A DNA stretch of 42,336 bases, taken from the NCBI GenBank assembly GCA_001769295.1, contig MEOR01000003.1:1-42336 (forward strand). Reading direction: 5' to 3'. A program made the position numbers and the translations under genes. Source of the stretch: Bacteroidetes bacterium GWF2_49_14 (GTDB lineage: Bacteria > Bacteroidota > Bacteroidia > Bacteroidales > UBA12481). Positions within the stretch are counted from its first letter, which is position 1, and each line of letters begins with the position of its first letter. The notes beneath the pieces were generated by a model, which ran no database searches, was not told the origin of the DNA, and worked only from the letters and a program-made list of their open reading frames with translations. This document shows positions 16,808 through 26,076 of the stretch, piece after piece.

Positions 16808-17665
16808 TTATTTGATTTGATCCAGTTTAGCAAGTATTTTCTCCAGATCCTCATCGGAGTTAAACTCAAGAACAATCTTCCCTTTTCCCTTTTCGCTGCG
16901 CATGAACTGAACGTTTACCTGAAAGTAACGTTTTAATTGCTCCTGTAATTGCCCATGTTCCAGGGATGTTACCTTCTTTTTCCTCTTTTCTTTAGGTTCG
17001 GCCTGTATTTCCCTGACCATTTCTTCAATCTTTCTCACGGAAAGGCTGTTTTCAATTATTTTGCGGTATACGGCAAGCTGCACCTCAGGATCCTCTATGT
17101 TAATGATGGAACGGGCATGTCCCATGGAAAGCTGGGAAGTTCGCAGTCCCAGTTGTATTTCAGCGGGAAGTTTCAGGAGCCGGAGATAGTTGGAAACCGT
17201 GGATCTCTTTTTTCCAACACGGTCACTGAGGGACTCCTGTGTCAGACTGCACTCCTCAATAAGCCGCTGGTAAGAGATTGACACCTCAATAGGGTCCAGA
17301 TCTTCACGTTGAATGTTCTCAACAAGCGCCAGTTCCAGCATAGCCTGATCATCGGCCGTTCGGATATAGGCAGGAATTTTTGTCATACCGGCAAGGACAC
17401 AAGCCCTGAGCCTGCGTTCACCGGCGATAAGCTGATACCGGTTAACACTTAGTCTCCGAACCGTAATCGGCTGAATAATACCAATTTGTTTGATGGATGC
17501 AGCCAGTTCTTCTAAAGATTCCGCATCGAAATGTGAACGGGGCTGGAATGGATTGGTTTCAATCAGTTCAATATCGATCTCATTGATCGAGGCCTCCGGC
17601 TTCATGGTTATATCGCCCAGAATGGATCCCAAACCCCGGCCCATGGCACTTTTCTTTTCGGTCAT
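16808..17665 (-). CDS. parB: Chromosome partitioning protein ParB
   Basis: 285-residue DNA-binding CTPase-type clamp that loads at parS sites. Visible are the ParB/Srx box with NPFQPRSHFD and the nucleotide-binding GERRLRACVLAG, then ENIQREDLDPIE, the helix-turn-helix SLTQESLSDRVGKKRSTVSN, and a C-terminal dimerisation segment. The start fits the family (MTEKKSAMGRGLGSILGD). It lies 15 bases downstream of parA. I did not find a perfect parS palindrome (TGTTTCACGTGAAACA) in the window. Confidence 0.93.
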   Translation of the reverse strand: MTEKKSAMGRGLGSILGDITMKPEASINEIDIELIETNPFQPRSHFDAESLEELAASIKQIGIIQPITVRRLSVNRYQLIAGERRLRACVLAGMTKIPAYIRTADDQAMLELALVENIQREDLDPIEVSISYQRLIEECSLTQESLSDRVGKKRSTVSNYLRLLKLPAEIQLGLRTSQLSMGHARSIINIEDPEVQLAVYRKIIENSLSVRKIEEMVREIQAEPKEKRKKKVTSLEHGQLQEQLKRYFQVNVQFMRSEKGKGKIVLEFNSDEDLEKILAKLDQIK

Positions 17666-17680
17666 CGGAAATAGTCAGCT

Positions 17681-18481
17681 TTAATCAATTACTTTTTCAG
17701 ATTCGTGCATCTGGGTCAGCCCGTTCTTCTGCAGCAGCTCTCTTGCCAGGTTCAGGTGGTTGAGCGAGCCCTTGGAATTGGCATCATAGAGAACAACCGG
17801 CTTGCCGTAACTGGGAGCTTCGCCCAGCTTGATGTTTCGACGGATAATGGTATCAAATACCATGGACTGGAAATGCTTGGTAACCTCCTCCAATACTTGG
17901 TTCGACAGGCGAAGGCGGTTATCGTACATGGTAAGAAGGAAACCCTCGATCTCAAGTTCAGGATTCAATCGATTCTGGATTATCTTGATGGTATTCAGCA
18001 GCTTACCCAATCCTTCGAGCGCAAAATATTCACACTGTACCGGAATGATTACGGAATCGGATGCGGTGAGGGCATTGACTGTCAGCAAACCGAGTGACGG
18101 GGAACAGTCGATCAGAACGAAATGATAATCTTCTTTCACCTGATCTATCACTTTGGCCATCAATTTCTCTCTGTTTGGCAGGTTAAGTATCTCGATTTCA
18201 GCGCCTACCAGGTCAATATTCGACGGGAGCAGGTCGAAACCGGGAACTTCGGAATGAAGGATGATATTGCGTGGATTTACATCGTCAACCAGGCACTCGT
18301 AAAGGCTGGTCTTGATCGTTCTGACATCAAATCCTGCACCGGATGTGGCGTTGGCCTGCGGATCGGCATCAACCAGTAAAACCCTGTATTCCAGTACAGC
18401 AAGGCTCGCAGCCAGGTTGATTGCTGTGGTGGTTTTACCGACCCCGCCTTTTTGATTTGCTATTGCAATGACTTTCCCCAT
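17681..18481 (-). CDS. parA: Chromosome partitioning ATPase ParA (Soj)
   Basis: 266-residue deviant-Walker ATPase. The motif KGGVGKTTTAINLAASLA begins at residue 11, with LLVDADPQANATSG, the Walker B region FVLIDCSPSLGLLTVNALTASD and IPVQCEYFALEGLGKL, all typical of the chromosomal Soj branch. It works with ParB to move and organise the origin region. It is the first gene of the parA-parB-DUF5683-mltD-SGNH-MBOAT string, and follows recJ by 68 bases on the same strand; a weak promoter-like TAATTTTA (504-511 within that gap) may serve it. Confidence 0.93.
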   Translation of the reverse strand: MGKVIAIANQKGGVGKTTTAINLAASLAVLEYRVLLVDADPQANATSGAGFDVRTIKTSLYECLVDDVNPRNIILHSEVPGFDLLPSNIDLVGAEIEILNLPNREKLMAKVIDQVKEDYHFVLIDCSPSLGLLTVNALTASDSVIIPVQCEYFALEGLGKLLNTIKIIQNRLNPELEIEGFLLTMYDNRLRLSNQVLEEVTKHFQSMVFDTIIRRNIKLGEAPSYGKPVVLYDANSKGSLNHLNLARELLQKNGLTQMHESEKVID

Positions 18482-18549
18482 TCCAGATATTTTTTTGGCG
18501 GCGTAAAATTAGCGATTATCCTGATACTTATCGACCGGCCCGGGCAATT

Positions 18550-20268
18550 CTATGCCTGAATCCGGATGTCCTTAACCATCAATTGCATACTGGTGGCTCC
18601 GCGGAAAGTATTCTCCTCCACAGTAAAGGTTATGTCGAAATGCTTGCCCTCATGAATCTCTCCGAACAGATGCCCCATACCGAAAGCGATCCCCTCAAAA
18701 TCGGGATGATCCCCCCTGACGGATGTGATATTCAGTTTCAGATGTTCCCATGTTCGCCCGACCTGACGGCTTTTACCGTTATCCCGGAGATTCCGGCAGA
18801 CAAAAACAGGAGATTGGTTATCAGGACCAAAAGGCTCGAATTGCCTCAGTACCCTGAAGAATTTAGGGGTAATCTCCGACAGCTCTATCTCGCAGTCGAT
18901 CAGAATCTGCGGAACCAGTTGCTCATCGGTAATTGTGCTTGCTACAATCTCCTCGAATCTCCGGGTAAAGACCTCAACATTTTCGATTGGCATGCTCAGT
19001 CCGGCTGCATATTTATGACCGCCAAAACTTTCAAGGAGATCGCTGCAAGCATTGATTGCATAATATAGATCATAGGTATCCACCGACCTGGCCGATCCGG
19101 TTGCCATGCCATTGGATTTGGTCAGCACCACTGTGGGCCGGTAATAATAATCAATCAACCTTGAGGCCACAATGCCTACCACCCCCTTGTGCCACTCCGG
19201 GTGAAACAAAACCGTGGTTTTAAGGCTTCTCATGGCATCATTGTTTTCAACCATTTTCCGGGCTGTCTCCGTGATCTCCACATCGATATTCTTTCGGTAA
19301 TCATTGTAGGAGTCAATCTTGCCGGCCAATTCCACCGCCTCGGCTTCACTTTTGGCAACCAGCAACTCAACGGCACTTTCTCCGGAGGATATCCTGCCAG
19401 CAGCATTAATGCGCGGCCCGATCTTAAACACAATATCAGACGCGGTTACCTGCCTGTCATCACAATTACTGATGTTGATCAATGCCTTAAGACCCGGTAT
19501 CGGGTTCTCGTTGAGTTTTTTCAACCCGTGATAGGCAAGTATCCGGTTCTCACCGGTCATAGGTACCAGGTCGGCCGCGATGCTGACGCAAACCATATCC
19601 AGGTATTTGGCTATGTGTGAGAAGGGTATGCCATTCCTGAGGCAATATCCCTGAAGAAGCTTAAAGCCAACGCCGCAACCTGATAACTCTTTGTATGGAT
19701 ATTCGCAGTCAGGCCGCTTGGGATCCAGAATGGCAACCGCCACAGGCAACTCCTCATCGGGCAGATGATGATCGCAAATAATGAACTCGATACCTTTTCT
19801 CCGCGCATAATCCATCTTGTCGGTTGACTTGATCCCGCAATCCAGTGCTATAACCAGTGAATATCCATTCTGCATCGCATATTCAATCCCCTGGAAAGAA
19901 ATGCCATACCCCTCTGAATAACGGTCAGGGATGTAATACCCGATTTCCTTGATCCGCTTTCGAAGGAATGAGTATATCAGGGCGACAGATGTGGTGCCAT
20001 CGACATCATAGTCGCCGTAAACCAAAACTTTTTCCTGATTCGCAATGGCCACTCCGATCCGTTCAACCGCCTTGTCCATGTCCTTCATCAGAAATGGATT
20101 GTGCAGTCCCTCAACCTGGGGCCTGAAAAAATGCCTGGCCTCCTCAAAATCCCGTATCCCCCTCTGGACCAGCAAAGAGGCCAGCACCCTGCCGATACCC
20201 AATTCATTGGCCAGGCTTTCAACAAAAACCGGTTCGGGTGGTGAGGCTATTTTCCAGAGTTTATTCAT
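18550..20268 (-). CDS. recJ: Single-stranded-DNA-specific exonuclease RecJ
   Basis: 572-residue DHH-family nuclease that degrades single-stranded DNA 5' to 3' in recombination and mismatch repair. The DHH domain carries VYGDYDVDGTTS (about residues 83-94), LDCGIKS and the name-giving DHH at 166-168 in IICDHHLPDEE; the DHHA1 region has SARSVDTYDLYYAI and SFGGHKYAAGLSM; the last ~100 residues are the OB-fold-like RecJ domain. The length is normal for the family. It is divergently oriented to lysS with a 99-base spacer. Confidence 0.93.
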   Translation of the reverse strand: MNKLWKIASPPEPVFVESLANELGIGRVLASLLVQRGIRDFEEARHFFRPQVEGLHNPFLMKDMDKAVERIGVAIANQEKVLVYGDYDVDGTTSVALIYSFLRKRIKEIGYYIPDRYSEGYGISFQGIEYAMQNGYSLVIALDCGIKSTDKMDYARRKGIEFIICDHHLPDEELPVAVAILDPKRPDCEYPYKELSGCGVGFKLLQGYCLRNGIPFSHIAKYLDMVCVSIAADLVPMTGENRILAYHGLKKLNENPIPGLKALINISNCDDRQVTASDIVFKIGPRINAAGRISSGESAVELLVAKSEAEAVELAGKIDSYNDYRKNIDVEITETARKMVENNDAMRSLKTTVLFHPEWHKGVVGIVASRLIDYYYRPTVVLTKSNGMATGSARSVDTYDLYYAINACSDLLESFGGHKYAAGLSMPIENVEVFTRRFEEIVASTITDEQLVPQILIDCEIELSEITPKFFRVLRQFEPFGPDNQSPVFVCRNLRDNGKSRQVGRTWEHLKLNITSVRGDHPDFEGIAFGMGHLFGEIHEGKHFDITFTVEENTFRGATSMQLMVKDIRIQA

Positions 20269-20316
20269 GGGATTTCAGGAAAGGAAAAGACTAAAAATAA
20301 GCAAATTTCGGTCTTT

Positions 20317-20346
20317 TTGATATAACTGCCGCGAAAAGTATCTTTG
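20317..20346 (+). promoter_or_regulatory. lysS promoter (TTG / TAnnTTTG)
   Basis: TTG at 20317-20319 and TATCTTTG at 20339-20346 are separated by 19 bp, matching the Bacteroidota consensus. The predicted transcript starts near 20353, which excludes the in-frame TTG at 20344 as a start codon and leaves the ATG at 20368. Confidence 0.75.
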
Positions 20347-20367
20347 CGGAAATTTAATCCGCCGGTT

Positions 20368-21879
20368 ATGATGGAACTAAGCGAACAAGAACAGATAAGA
20401 AGACAATCACTGGCTGAGATCCGCCAGATGGGAATCAATCCCTATCCTGCCGCCCGTTTCCCGGTAACGGAAAATGCCGCCCAAATCCTTGCCGGCTTCG
20501 ATAGTACGCCGGATAAATTCCAGGACATCTCCTGTGCCGGAAGGCTGATGACGCGAAGGATTATGGGAAAAGCATCCTTTGCCGAGCTGATGGACCATAC
20601 CGGACGGATTCAGATCTACGTCAACCGTGACGAGCTCTGCCCGGAGGAGAACAAGGAATTTTACAACACCTTCTTTAAGCGCCTGCTTGACCTGGGCGAC
20701 ATTATCGGGGTTAAAGGAGAGGTTTTCCGCACCCAGGTTGGCGAACTTACAATTAAAGTCAAAGAACTCACGCTTCTGTCAAAATCTGTCAGGCCTCTGC
20801 CTGTCGTCAAGGAAAAGGATGGCGTTGTTTATGATGCCTTTACGGATCCCGACCAGCGCTACCGGCAGCGCTATCTCGACCTGATTGTAAACCCGCAGGT
20901 TAGAGAGGTTTTTGTCAAGCGGGCCAAAATCGTCAGCACCATGCGCGAATACCTCGATGCCAAAGGTTACCTTGAGGTGGAGACTCCGGTTTTGCAGCCG
21001 ATACATGGTGGAGCGGCAGCCCGTCCGTTCAAGACACATCACAATACCCTGGATACCGAACTGTTCCTCCGAATTGCGAATGAACTCTACCTGAAACGTC
21101 TCATTGTCGGAGGTTTCGAAGGTGTGTATGAGTTCTCAAAAGACTTCCGCAACGAGGGAATGGACCGGTTTCATAATCCGGAGTTTACACAGGTTGAGCT
21201 CTATGTTCCCTACATGGACTATTTCTGGATGATGGATCTGGTTGAGGAGATGGTCGAGAAGGTCACCCTCGCCCTTCATGGAACCACCCGGGTTCAGGTT
21301 GGGGAAAACCAGATTGATTTCAAACGGCCCTGGAAAAGATACACCATGTTTGCCGCCATTCAGGAATTCACAGGTATCGATGTGAGCCAGATGGACGAGA
21401 ACCAGCTCCTTGAAACCTGCAGGAAACTGCATATCAACACCGATAAGTCAATGGGTAAAGGAAAGCTCATCGATGAGATATTCGGTGAGACCTGCGAATC
21501 CAAACTGATACAGCCGACCTTTATCATGGATTACCCGGTTGAAATGTCCCCGCTTGCTAAAAAACACCGCAGCGTTCCCGGACTGGTCGAGCGGTTTGAG
21601 GGAATCTGCAATGGCAAGGAGATTTGCAATGCCTATTCCGAGTTGAACGACCCGATCGATCAGCGGGAACGATTTGAAGAGCAGCTCCTTCTGGCCCAGC
21701 GGGGCGACGAAGAAGCCATGGCCCTCGATGAGGATTTCCTTCGCGCCATCGAATACGGTATGCCCCCCACTTCCGGCCTGGGTATCGGAATTGATCGTTT
21801 AGCCATGATCATGACCAATTCCCAATCCATTCAGGATGTTATTTTCTTTCCGCAAATGCGACCCGAAAAAATCAAATAA
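20368..21879 (+). CDS. lysS: Lysyl-tRNA synthetase, class II
   Basis: 503-residue enzyme charging tRNA-Lys. An N-terminal OB-fold anticodon-binding domain (with [20 protein letters not shown] and [15 protein letters not shown]) is followed by the class II catalytic core: motif 1 around [16 protein letters not shown], motif 2 [20 protein letters not shown] and motif 3 [14 protein letters not shown]. The adjacent ATGs at 20368 and 20371 are both possible; the promoter position rules out an earlier start. It is followed after five bases by pgi. Confidence 0.95.
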   Translation: MMELSEQEQIRRQSLAEIRQMGINPYPAARFPVTENAAQILAGFDSTPDKFQDISCAGRLMTRRIMGKASFAELMDHTGRIQIYVNRDELCPEENKEFYNTFFKRLLDLGDIIGVKGEVFRTQVGELTIKVKELTLLSKSVRPLPVVKEKDGVVYDAFTDPDQRYRQRYLDLIVNPQVREVFVKRAKIVSTMREYLDAKGYLEVETPVLQPIHGGAAARPFKTHHNTLDTELFLRIANELYLKRLIVGGFEGVYEFSKDFRNEGMDRFHNPEFTQVELYVPYMDYFWMMDLVEEMVEKVTLALHGTTRVQVGENQIDFKRPWKRYTMFAAIQEFTGIDVSQMDENQLLETCRKLHINTDKSMGKGKLIDEIFGETCESKLIQPTFIMDYPVEMSPLAKKHRSVPGLVERFEGICNGKEICNAYSELNDPIDQRERFEEQLLLAQRGDEEAMALDEDFLRAIEYGMPPTSGLGIGIDRLAMIMTNSQSIQDVIFFPQMRPEKIK

Positions 21880-21884
21880 TCAAA

Positions 21885-23180
21885 ATGAGCATCTCAATAG
21901 AACTTAAATACCTCCGGGATTTCGTCCAAGGACGCGCCATTGAACAGTGGACAGCCCGTGTAAATGATGCGCACCTGACCCTGATGAACCGAACCGGTCA
22001 GGGGAATGATTTCCTCGGCTGGATGAATCTGCCCGAGAAATCACTGCATAGTGTAACTGTACTCAACCATGTTGCCGGGGAGTTTGCTGCCGGTCTTGAT
22101 TCCGTTGTCGTTATAGGAATCGGCGGATCCTACCTGGGAACACGCGCGGTAACCGAAGCCCTCACCAATCCCTTCGGAGAAAATCGACCCGGTCCGGAAA
22201 TACTTTTCGCCGGCCATCAGCTGGTCGATACCTATTACCACCAGCTGACCGCTTATCTCAGGAACCGGAACTGGGGTATCATCGTGGTGTCTAAATCCGG
22301 AACCACAACCGAACCGGCCATCGCATTCAGGATTTTGAAACAAGCGCTGGAGCATCAGGTCGGACCCGCAAAAGCAGCATCCAGGGTAATCGCCATAACC
22401 GACCAATCCCGCGGAGCGCTGAGGAAACTCGCCGATCAACTCGGATATACCACCTTCGTCATCCCCGATGATGTCGGCGGCCGCTATTCTGTCCTATCCC
22501 CAGTCGGGCTCGTTCCCCTCGCCGTAGCCGGTTTCTCGGCTGAGCAGCTTCTCCAGGGTGCCCTCAGGATGAAACAAAATTCAGGAATGGAAATCGGGAT
22601 TCAGAATAATCCTGTCACACTCTATTCCGCACTGCGCAACATTCTGCTAAGCCAGGGCAAAACAACTGAAGTCTTCTGCAGCTTCCAGCCACAACTTCAC
22701 TATGTGGCCGAATGGTGGAAACAACTCTACGGTGAAAGTGAAGGGAAAGACGGAAAAGGAATTTTTCCGGCAGCAGTCGAATATACAACAGACCTGCATT
22801 CAATGGGCCAATTTATGCAGGACGGACCGCGTAACCTGTTCGAAACCATGCTTGAACCTGAAAACCCGAATGCATTATTTCCCATACCTTCAGATCCACA
22901 GGACCTCGATGGCCTCAATTTCCTTGCCGGTTCCAGTATGAGTCTGGCCAATCAGGCCGCCCTGACCGGAACCGCCGAAGCGCATGTTTCGGGCGGTGTG
23001 CCGGTAATCGGTATTAAAACAGGACCGATCAATGAATTTACACTGGGTGAACTCTTCTTCTTCTTTGAAAAAGCCTGTGCCATAAGCGGTTACCTACTTA
23101 AAGTTAATCCGTTCGATCAGCCCGGGGTTGAGCTCTATAAGAAAAACATGTTCAGGCTGCTCGGCAAACCCGGTTATTGA
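21885..23180 (+). CDS. pgi: Glucose-6-phosphate isomerase
   Basis: 431-residue glycolytic enzyme interconverting glucose 6-phosphate and fructose 6-phosphate. Recognisable segments: VVIGIGGSYLGTRAVTEAL, the sugar-phosphate-binding VVSKSGTTTEPAIAFRILK, PDDVGGRYSVLSPVG, and the C-terminal EKACAISGYLLKVNPFDQPGVE with the conserved lysine region. The size is that of the shorter Firmicutes/Bacteroidota type. It is cotranscribed with lysS (gap of five bases) and its last seven bases overlap the end of the convergent AlgJ-like gene. Confidence 0.93.
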   Translation: MSISIELKYLRDFVQGRAIEQWTARVNDAHLTLMNRTGQGNDFLGWMNLPEKSLHSVTVLNHVAGEFAAGLDSVVVIGIGGSYLGTRAVTEALTNPFGENRPGPEILFAGHQLVDTYYHQLTAYLRNRNWGIIVVSKSGTTTEPAIAFRILKQALEHQVGPAKAASRVIAITDQSRGALRKLADQLGYTTFVIPDDVGGRYSVLSPVGLVPLAVAGFSAEQLLQGALRMKQNSGMEIGIQNNPVTLYSALRNILLSQGKTTEVFCSFQPQLHYVAEWWKQLYGESEGKDGKGIFPAAVEYTTDLHSMGQFMQDGPRNLFETMLEPENPNALFPIPSDPQDLDGLNFLAGSSMSLANQAALTGTAEAHVSGGVPVIGIKTGPINEFTLGELFFFFEKACAISGYLLKVNPFDQPGVELYKKNMFRLLGKPGY

Positions 23181-24619
23181 TTCTGATTGTTTAGCAGCCA
23201 CAGGGCATCCCGGAGGATCTGCTCATCAACCGTTATGCCGTTGATTACTGCTTTTCCCCGGATCTGTTTCATCCAGGTTGGATCTTTCATGATATTAACC
23301 CGATAAAAATCAATGTCATGAGGAATTTTTCCTGCCTGATCGGCCTCCCACAACAGGTAATCGGCATTGGCCAGAAGTTTGGTTTCCAAAGGGATGGAAG
23401 AATAGTCCGACTGGCGCTGGATATCGTCAAACCAAATGTAGTTCCTTACAATATTCCGCATGAAATCATACCGGTATTCCTTCGCCGCATCCGGAAAGTA
23501 CAAACGGTACAATACATCTGTAAAATCCCAGTCAAACCGGTGATAAAAGCGTTCGGTCACCATAATCAGGATAAGATCCATGCTTTCCACTGTTTCCCTG
23601 ATATTCAATGACCCCGTATCCTTAGGGACCGTCCAGGTTTCCGGATAAACGGTCTGGTTATAATACCAGAATGCCTCATTGGCAAAAGCATCAGCCGGGA
23701 TTTTGGCATTCAGGAAATTAAAAAAGAAACTATCGGAAATAGCTAGAACCCTCGGCCTTTTCAAGGAATCAGGAGCTTCGAAATACCATGACGGATAAGC
23801 CATCCGGAGATGAACGGGCTTACAGGCAAGGTTCATGATTTCTACCAGGTCATTGTCCGTTTCCTTGAGGCTGTCTGTTCTTTCAATCCGGTCAATCACC
23901 AGGTCTGGTACCGGAATGCCAAGGTTTCCATCGATAAATGCCAGTATGGTGTCCGCAGCAATTGCCATTCCGCCTGCCGACCAGTGTATTCCCCCTTTGG
24001 GAAACAACGGAAAAGGAGCTGTTGCTCTGCTCGTCGCAAACAAGGCATTGAGATCAAGCAGTGGAATATTCCTGCCCGTCGCTTTCTCCTTGATCGCGGA
24101 ATAGTTGGTAGACTCTCCCTGGTACCGGGCAAACCGCCCGGGAATGAATTCGGGGCAATAGGTGGCCTTACCCGGTTCCAGAACAATGGCCAACTGAATG
24201 CCAAGCTTCTGCAAAGTGTCTGTAACCCTGGCAAGCCTGCTGAATTTCTGCTCCCAGTAATAATCCCCAAGGTAATCCCGGCCAGTGTACGACCTTATAT
24301 AATCCGATTCAAACAGGTAATTCCGGCGCCCGACAACAACGCCCGATGCGTTTGCCTTTCGGAATAGCATATAATCAGCCTGGTTCTTCATCCGGATTAA
24401 AACCTGACGAAACCCGATATGCTGCTCAGTTGCTGTGGTGTACTTTTCCTGAAACTCAGCGGAAAACCATGACCTGAGACTGAAAACCGGATAGGCCGGA
24501 GGGTCCCCCTGTCCTCTCAGTTCCCTGACCGGGAATAACCCTGTGTTTCGTTGAATCATCGGGGCAAGGAGTATCCCGAGGAAAACAAGGAAGATGGCTA
24601 TTTTGGATTTGAAGTGCAT
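23174..24619 (-). CDS. AlgJ/AlgX-like SGNH O-acetyltransferase-family protein (module 2)
   Basis: 481 residues with an N-terminal membrane anchor (about 7-22) and an extracytoplasmic domain of the ALGX/ALGJ SGNH-like type. Key residues visible: His212 in KGGIHWSAGGMAIA, corresponding to the D/H-x-H-W block, and Ser297 in LAISDSFFFNFL, corresponding to the G-D-S nucleophile block; VLEPGKATYCPEF fits the family fold. The first aspartate of the usual DxHW motif is replaced here (GIHW), which may matter for activity. It starts two bases after the MBOAT gene, forming a second acyl-transfer module. The partner polymer is not identifiable. Confidence 0.82.
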   Translation of the reverse strand: MHFKSKIAIFLVFLGILLAPMIQRNTGLFPVRELRGQGDPPAYPVFSLRSWFSAEFQEKYTTATEQHIGFRQVLIRMKNQADYMLFRKANASGVVVGRRNYLFESDYIRSYTGRDYLGDYYWEQKFSRLARVTDTLQKLGIQLAIVLEPGKATYCPEFIPGRFARYQGESTNYSAIKEKATGRNIPLLDLNALFATSRATAPFPLFPKGGIHWSAGGMAIAADTILAFIDGNLGIPVPDLVIDRIERTDSLKETDNDLVEIMNLACKPVHLRMAYPSWYFEAPDSLKRPRVLAISDSFFFNFLNAKIPADAFANEAFWYYNQTVYPETWTVPKDTGSLNIRETVESMDLILIMVTERFYHRFDWDFTDVLYRLYFPDAAKEYRYDFMRNIVRNYIWFDDIQRQSDYSSIPLETKLLANADYLLWEADQAGKIPHDIDFYRVNIMKDPTWMKQIRGKAVINGITVDEQILRDALWLLNNQNQ

Positions 24620-24621
24620 AA

Positions 24622-26049
24622 TCAGAAACGGAAATAGATAAAGGGATTAAAACCGGCAGAGGTGACAGAGGCCAGGGAAAAGAGGAGCAACACCAATGCA
24701 ATTCCTCCCCCGATCCAAAGCTTCCTCCCGTTGTAAGGCTTGTCTATCACTTGCATCTGCCATTTTTCAACACTTCCGAACATCCCGTAGAATCCAAAGA
24801 AAGCACCCACCAGCAGCATGGCCCAGAATTGCGAATCCAGCATCCAGCCCGGATAATCACCGCTGAAGCTGAACATCCGGCCAAGGTAAATCCAGGCATC
24901 ACTCAGGCTTTCCGACCGGAACAGCACCCATCCGATCAAAGTGATCAGGTAGGTCAGCAAAACCGATGGGATCTTGCCCATCCGCTCTGACCATTTCAGC
25001 AGAAACAGCCGGTCGAGAATCAGAAAAAGACCATGAAAGCCGCCCCAAACCACAAAGTTCCACGCTGCGCCATGCCAGAGGCCGGAAAACAGAAACACGA
25101 TCCACAGGTTGAAAAAGAGGCGCGATTGCGACTTAACCCTGCTGCCCCCAAGAGGAATGTACAGATAGTTTTTCATCCAGCGCCCTAGTGTGATATGCCA
25201 TCTTCGCCAAAACTCGGTGATCGATCTGGATATATACGGATTGTTAAAATTCTCCATGAAGGTGAATCCCATCATCTTGCCCAGGCCAATTGCCATATCA
25301 GAATATCCGGAGAAATCATAATAAATCTGGAAGGAATAGGCAATGATCCCGATCCATGCCATGGAGGAAGAGATATTCTCAGGTCCCATGGCAAAAATTT
25401 GATCAACCTGCTGTCCTAAAACATTGGCTATCAGAACCTTCTTGGCCAAACCTAAAATAAAACGATACAATCCGATGATCCGGTTATCGGCCGTTTCCGA
25501 AGCGGAACGGTCAACAATCTGATCGGCGATCTCATGGTAGCGGATAATAGGCCCGGCGATCAGTTTGGGAAAGAGTATGATGTACAGCTGATAGTCCCAG
25601 AAATTCTTCAGCGGTGCATGAACCCTGCGGTAGACATCCACCACATAGGTTATGGTTTCGAAGGTATAGAACGATATTCCGATGGGCATGATCAGACGGG
25701 TCCAATGAACACCGTTCAGTCCGAAAACCGTAAGGAACCCGTTCAGGTTATCGATAAAGAAGCCTGAATACTTGAAATAGACCAGCAGTCCGAGGTTTAT
25801 CGAAACCGATAACAACAGCATGAGCCGCCGGTACAGCCGGGTTTTGGTACCCGACATCCACCGGACCAGGTGAAAGTCAATAAAAGTGGTCCCGAGAATT
25901 ACAAAGATGAATTTCGGAGCGCCCCAGCTGTAAAAAAGAATGCTGCCGGCAAGGGCAACCCAGTTCCGGAAGTTCCGCGGAACCAGGTAATAACAAATAA
26001 GAAAAACCGGTAAGAAATAGACCAGGAACAGGCTGCTGCTGAATACCAT
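24622..26049 (-). CDS. MBOAT-family membrane O-acyltransferase (module 2)
   Basis: 475-residue polytopic membrane protein of the AlgI type. His285 in FWRRWHITLGRWMKNYLYIPLGG and His326 in LFSGLWHGAAWNFVVWGG are the expected catalytic histidines, and YYDFSGYSDMAIGLGKMMGF and FPKLIAGPIIRYHEI are family hallmarks. The N-terminus MVFSSSLFLVYFLPVFLICYY is the canonical AlgI start. It lies 27 bases behind the predicted GTPase gene and is followed almost directly by its SGNH partner. It shares motifs with the module 1 MBOAT but the two differ clearly in the loops, so they are not a recent duplication. Confidence 0.92.
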   Translation of the reverse strand: MVFSSSLFLVYFLPVFLICYYLVPRNFRNWVALAGSILFYSWGAPKFIFVILGTTFIDFHLVRWMSGTKTRLYRRLMLLLSVSINLGLLVYFKYSGFFIDNLNGFLTVFGLNGVHWTRLIMPIGISFYTFETITYVVDVYRRVHAPLKNFWDYQLYIILFPKLIAGPIIRYHEIADQIVDRSASETADNRIIGLYRFILGLAKKVLIANVLGQQVDQIFAMGPENISSSMAWIGIIAYSFQIYYDFSGYSDMAIGLGKMMGFTFMENFNNPYISRSITEFWRRWHITLGRWMKNYLYIPLGGSRVKSQSRLFFNLWIVFLFSGLWHGAAWNFVVWGGFHGLFLILDRLFLLKWSERMGKIPSVLLTYLITLIGWVLFRSESLSDAWIYLGRMFSFSGDYPGWMLDSQFWAMLLVGAFFGFYGMFGSVEKWQMQVIDKPYNGRKLWIGGGIALVLLLFSLASVTSAGFNPFIYFRF

Positions 26050-26076
26050 TGTCTTACCGGTTTACTATCTGACCGA

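Noticed and set aside
18504-18511. TAATTTTA upstream of parA as a promoter
   Set aside because: The final G of TAnnTTTG is missing and there is no TTG at the right distance; too weak to list as a feature.
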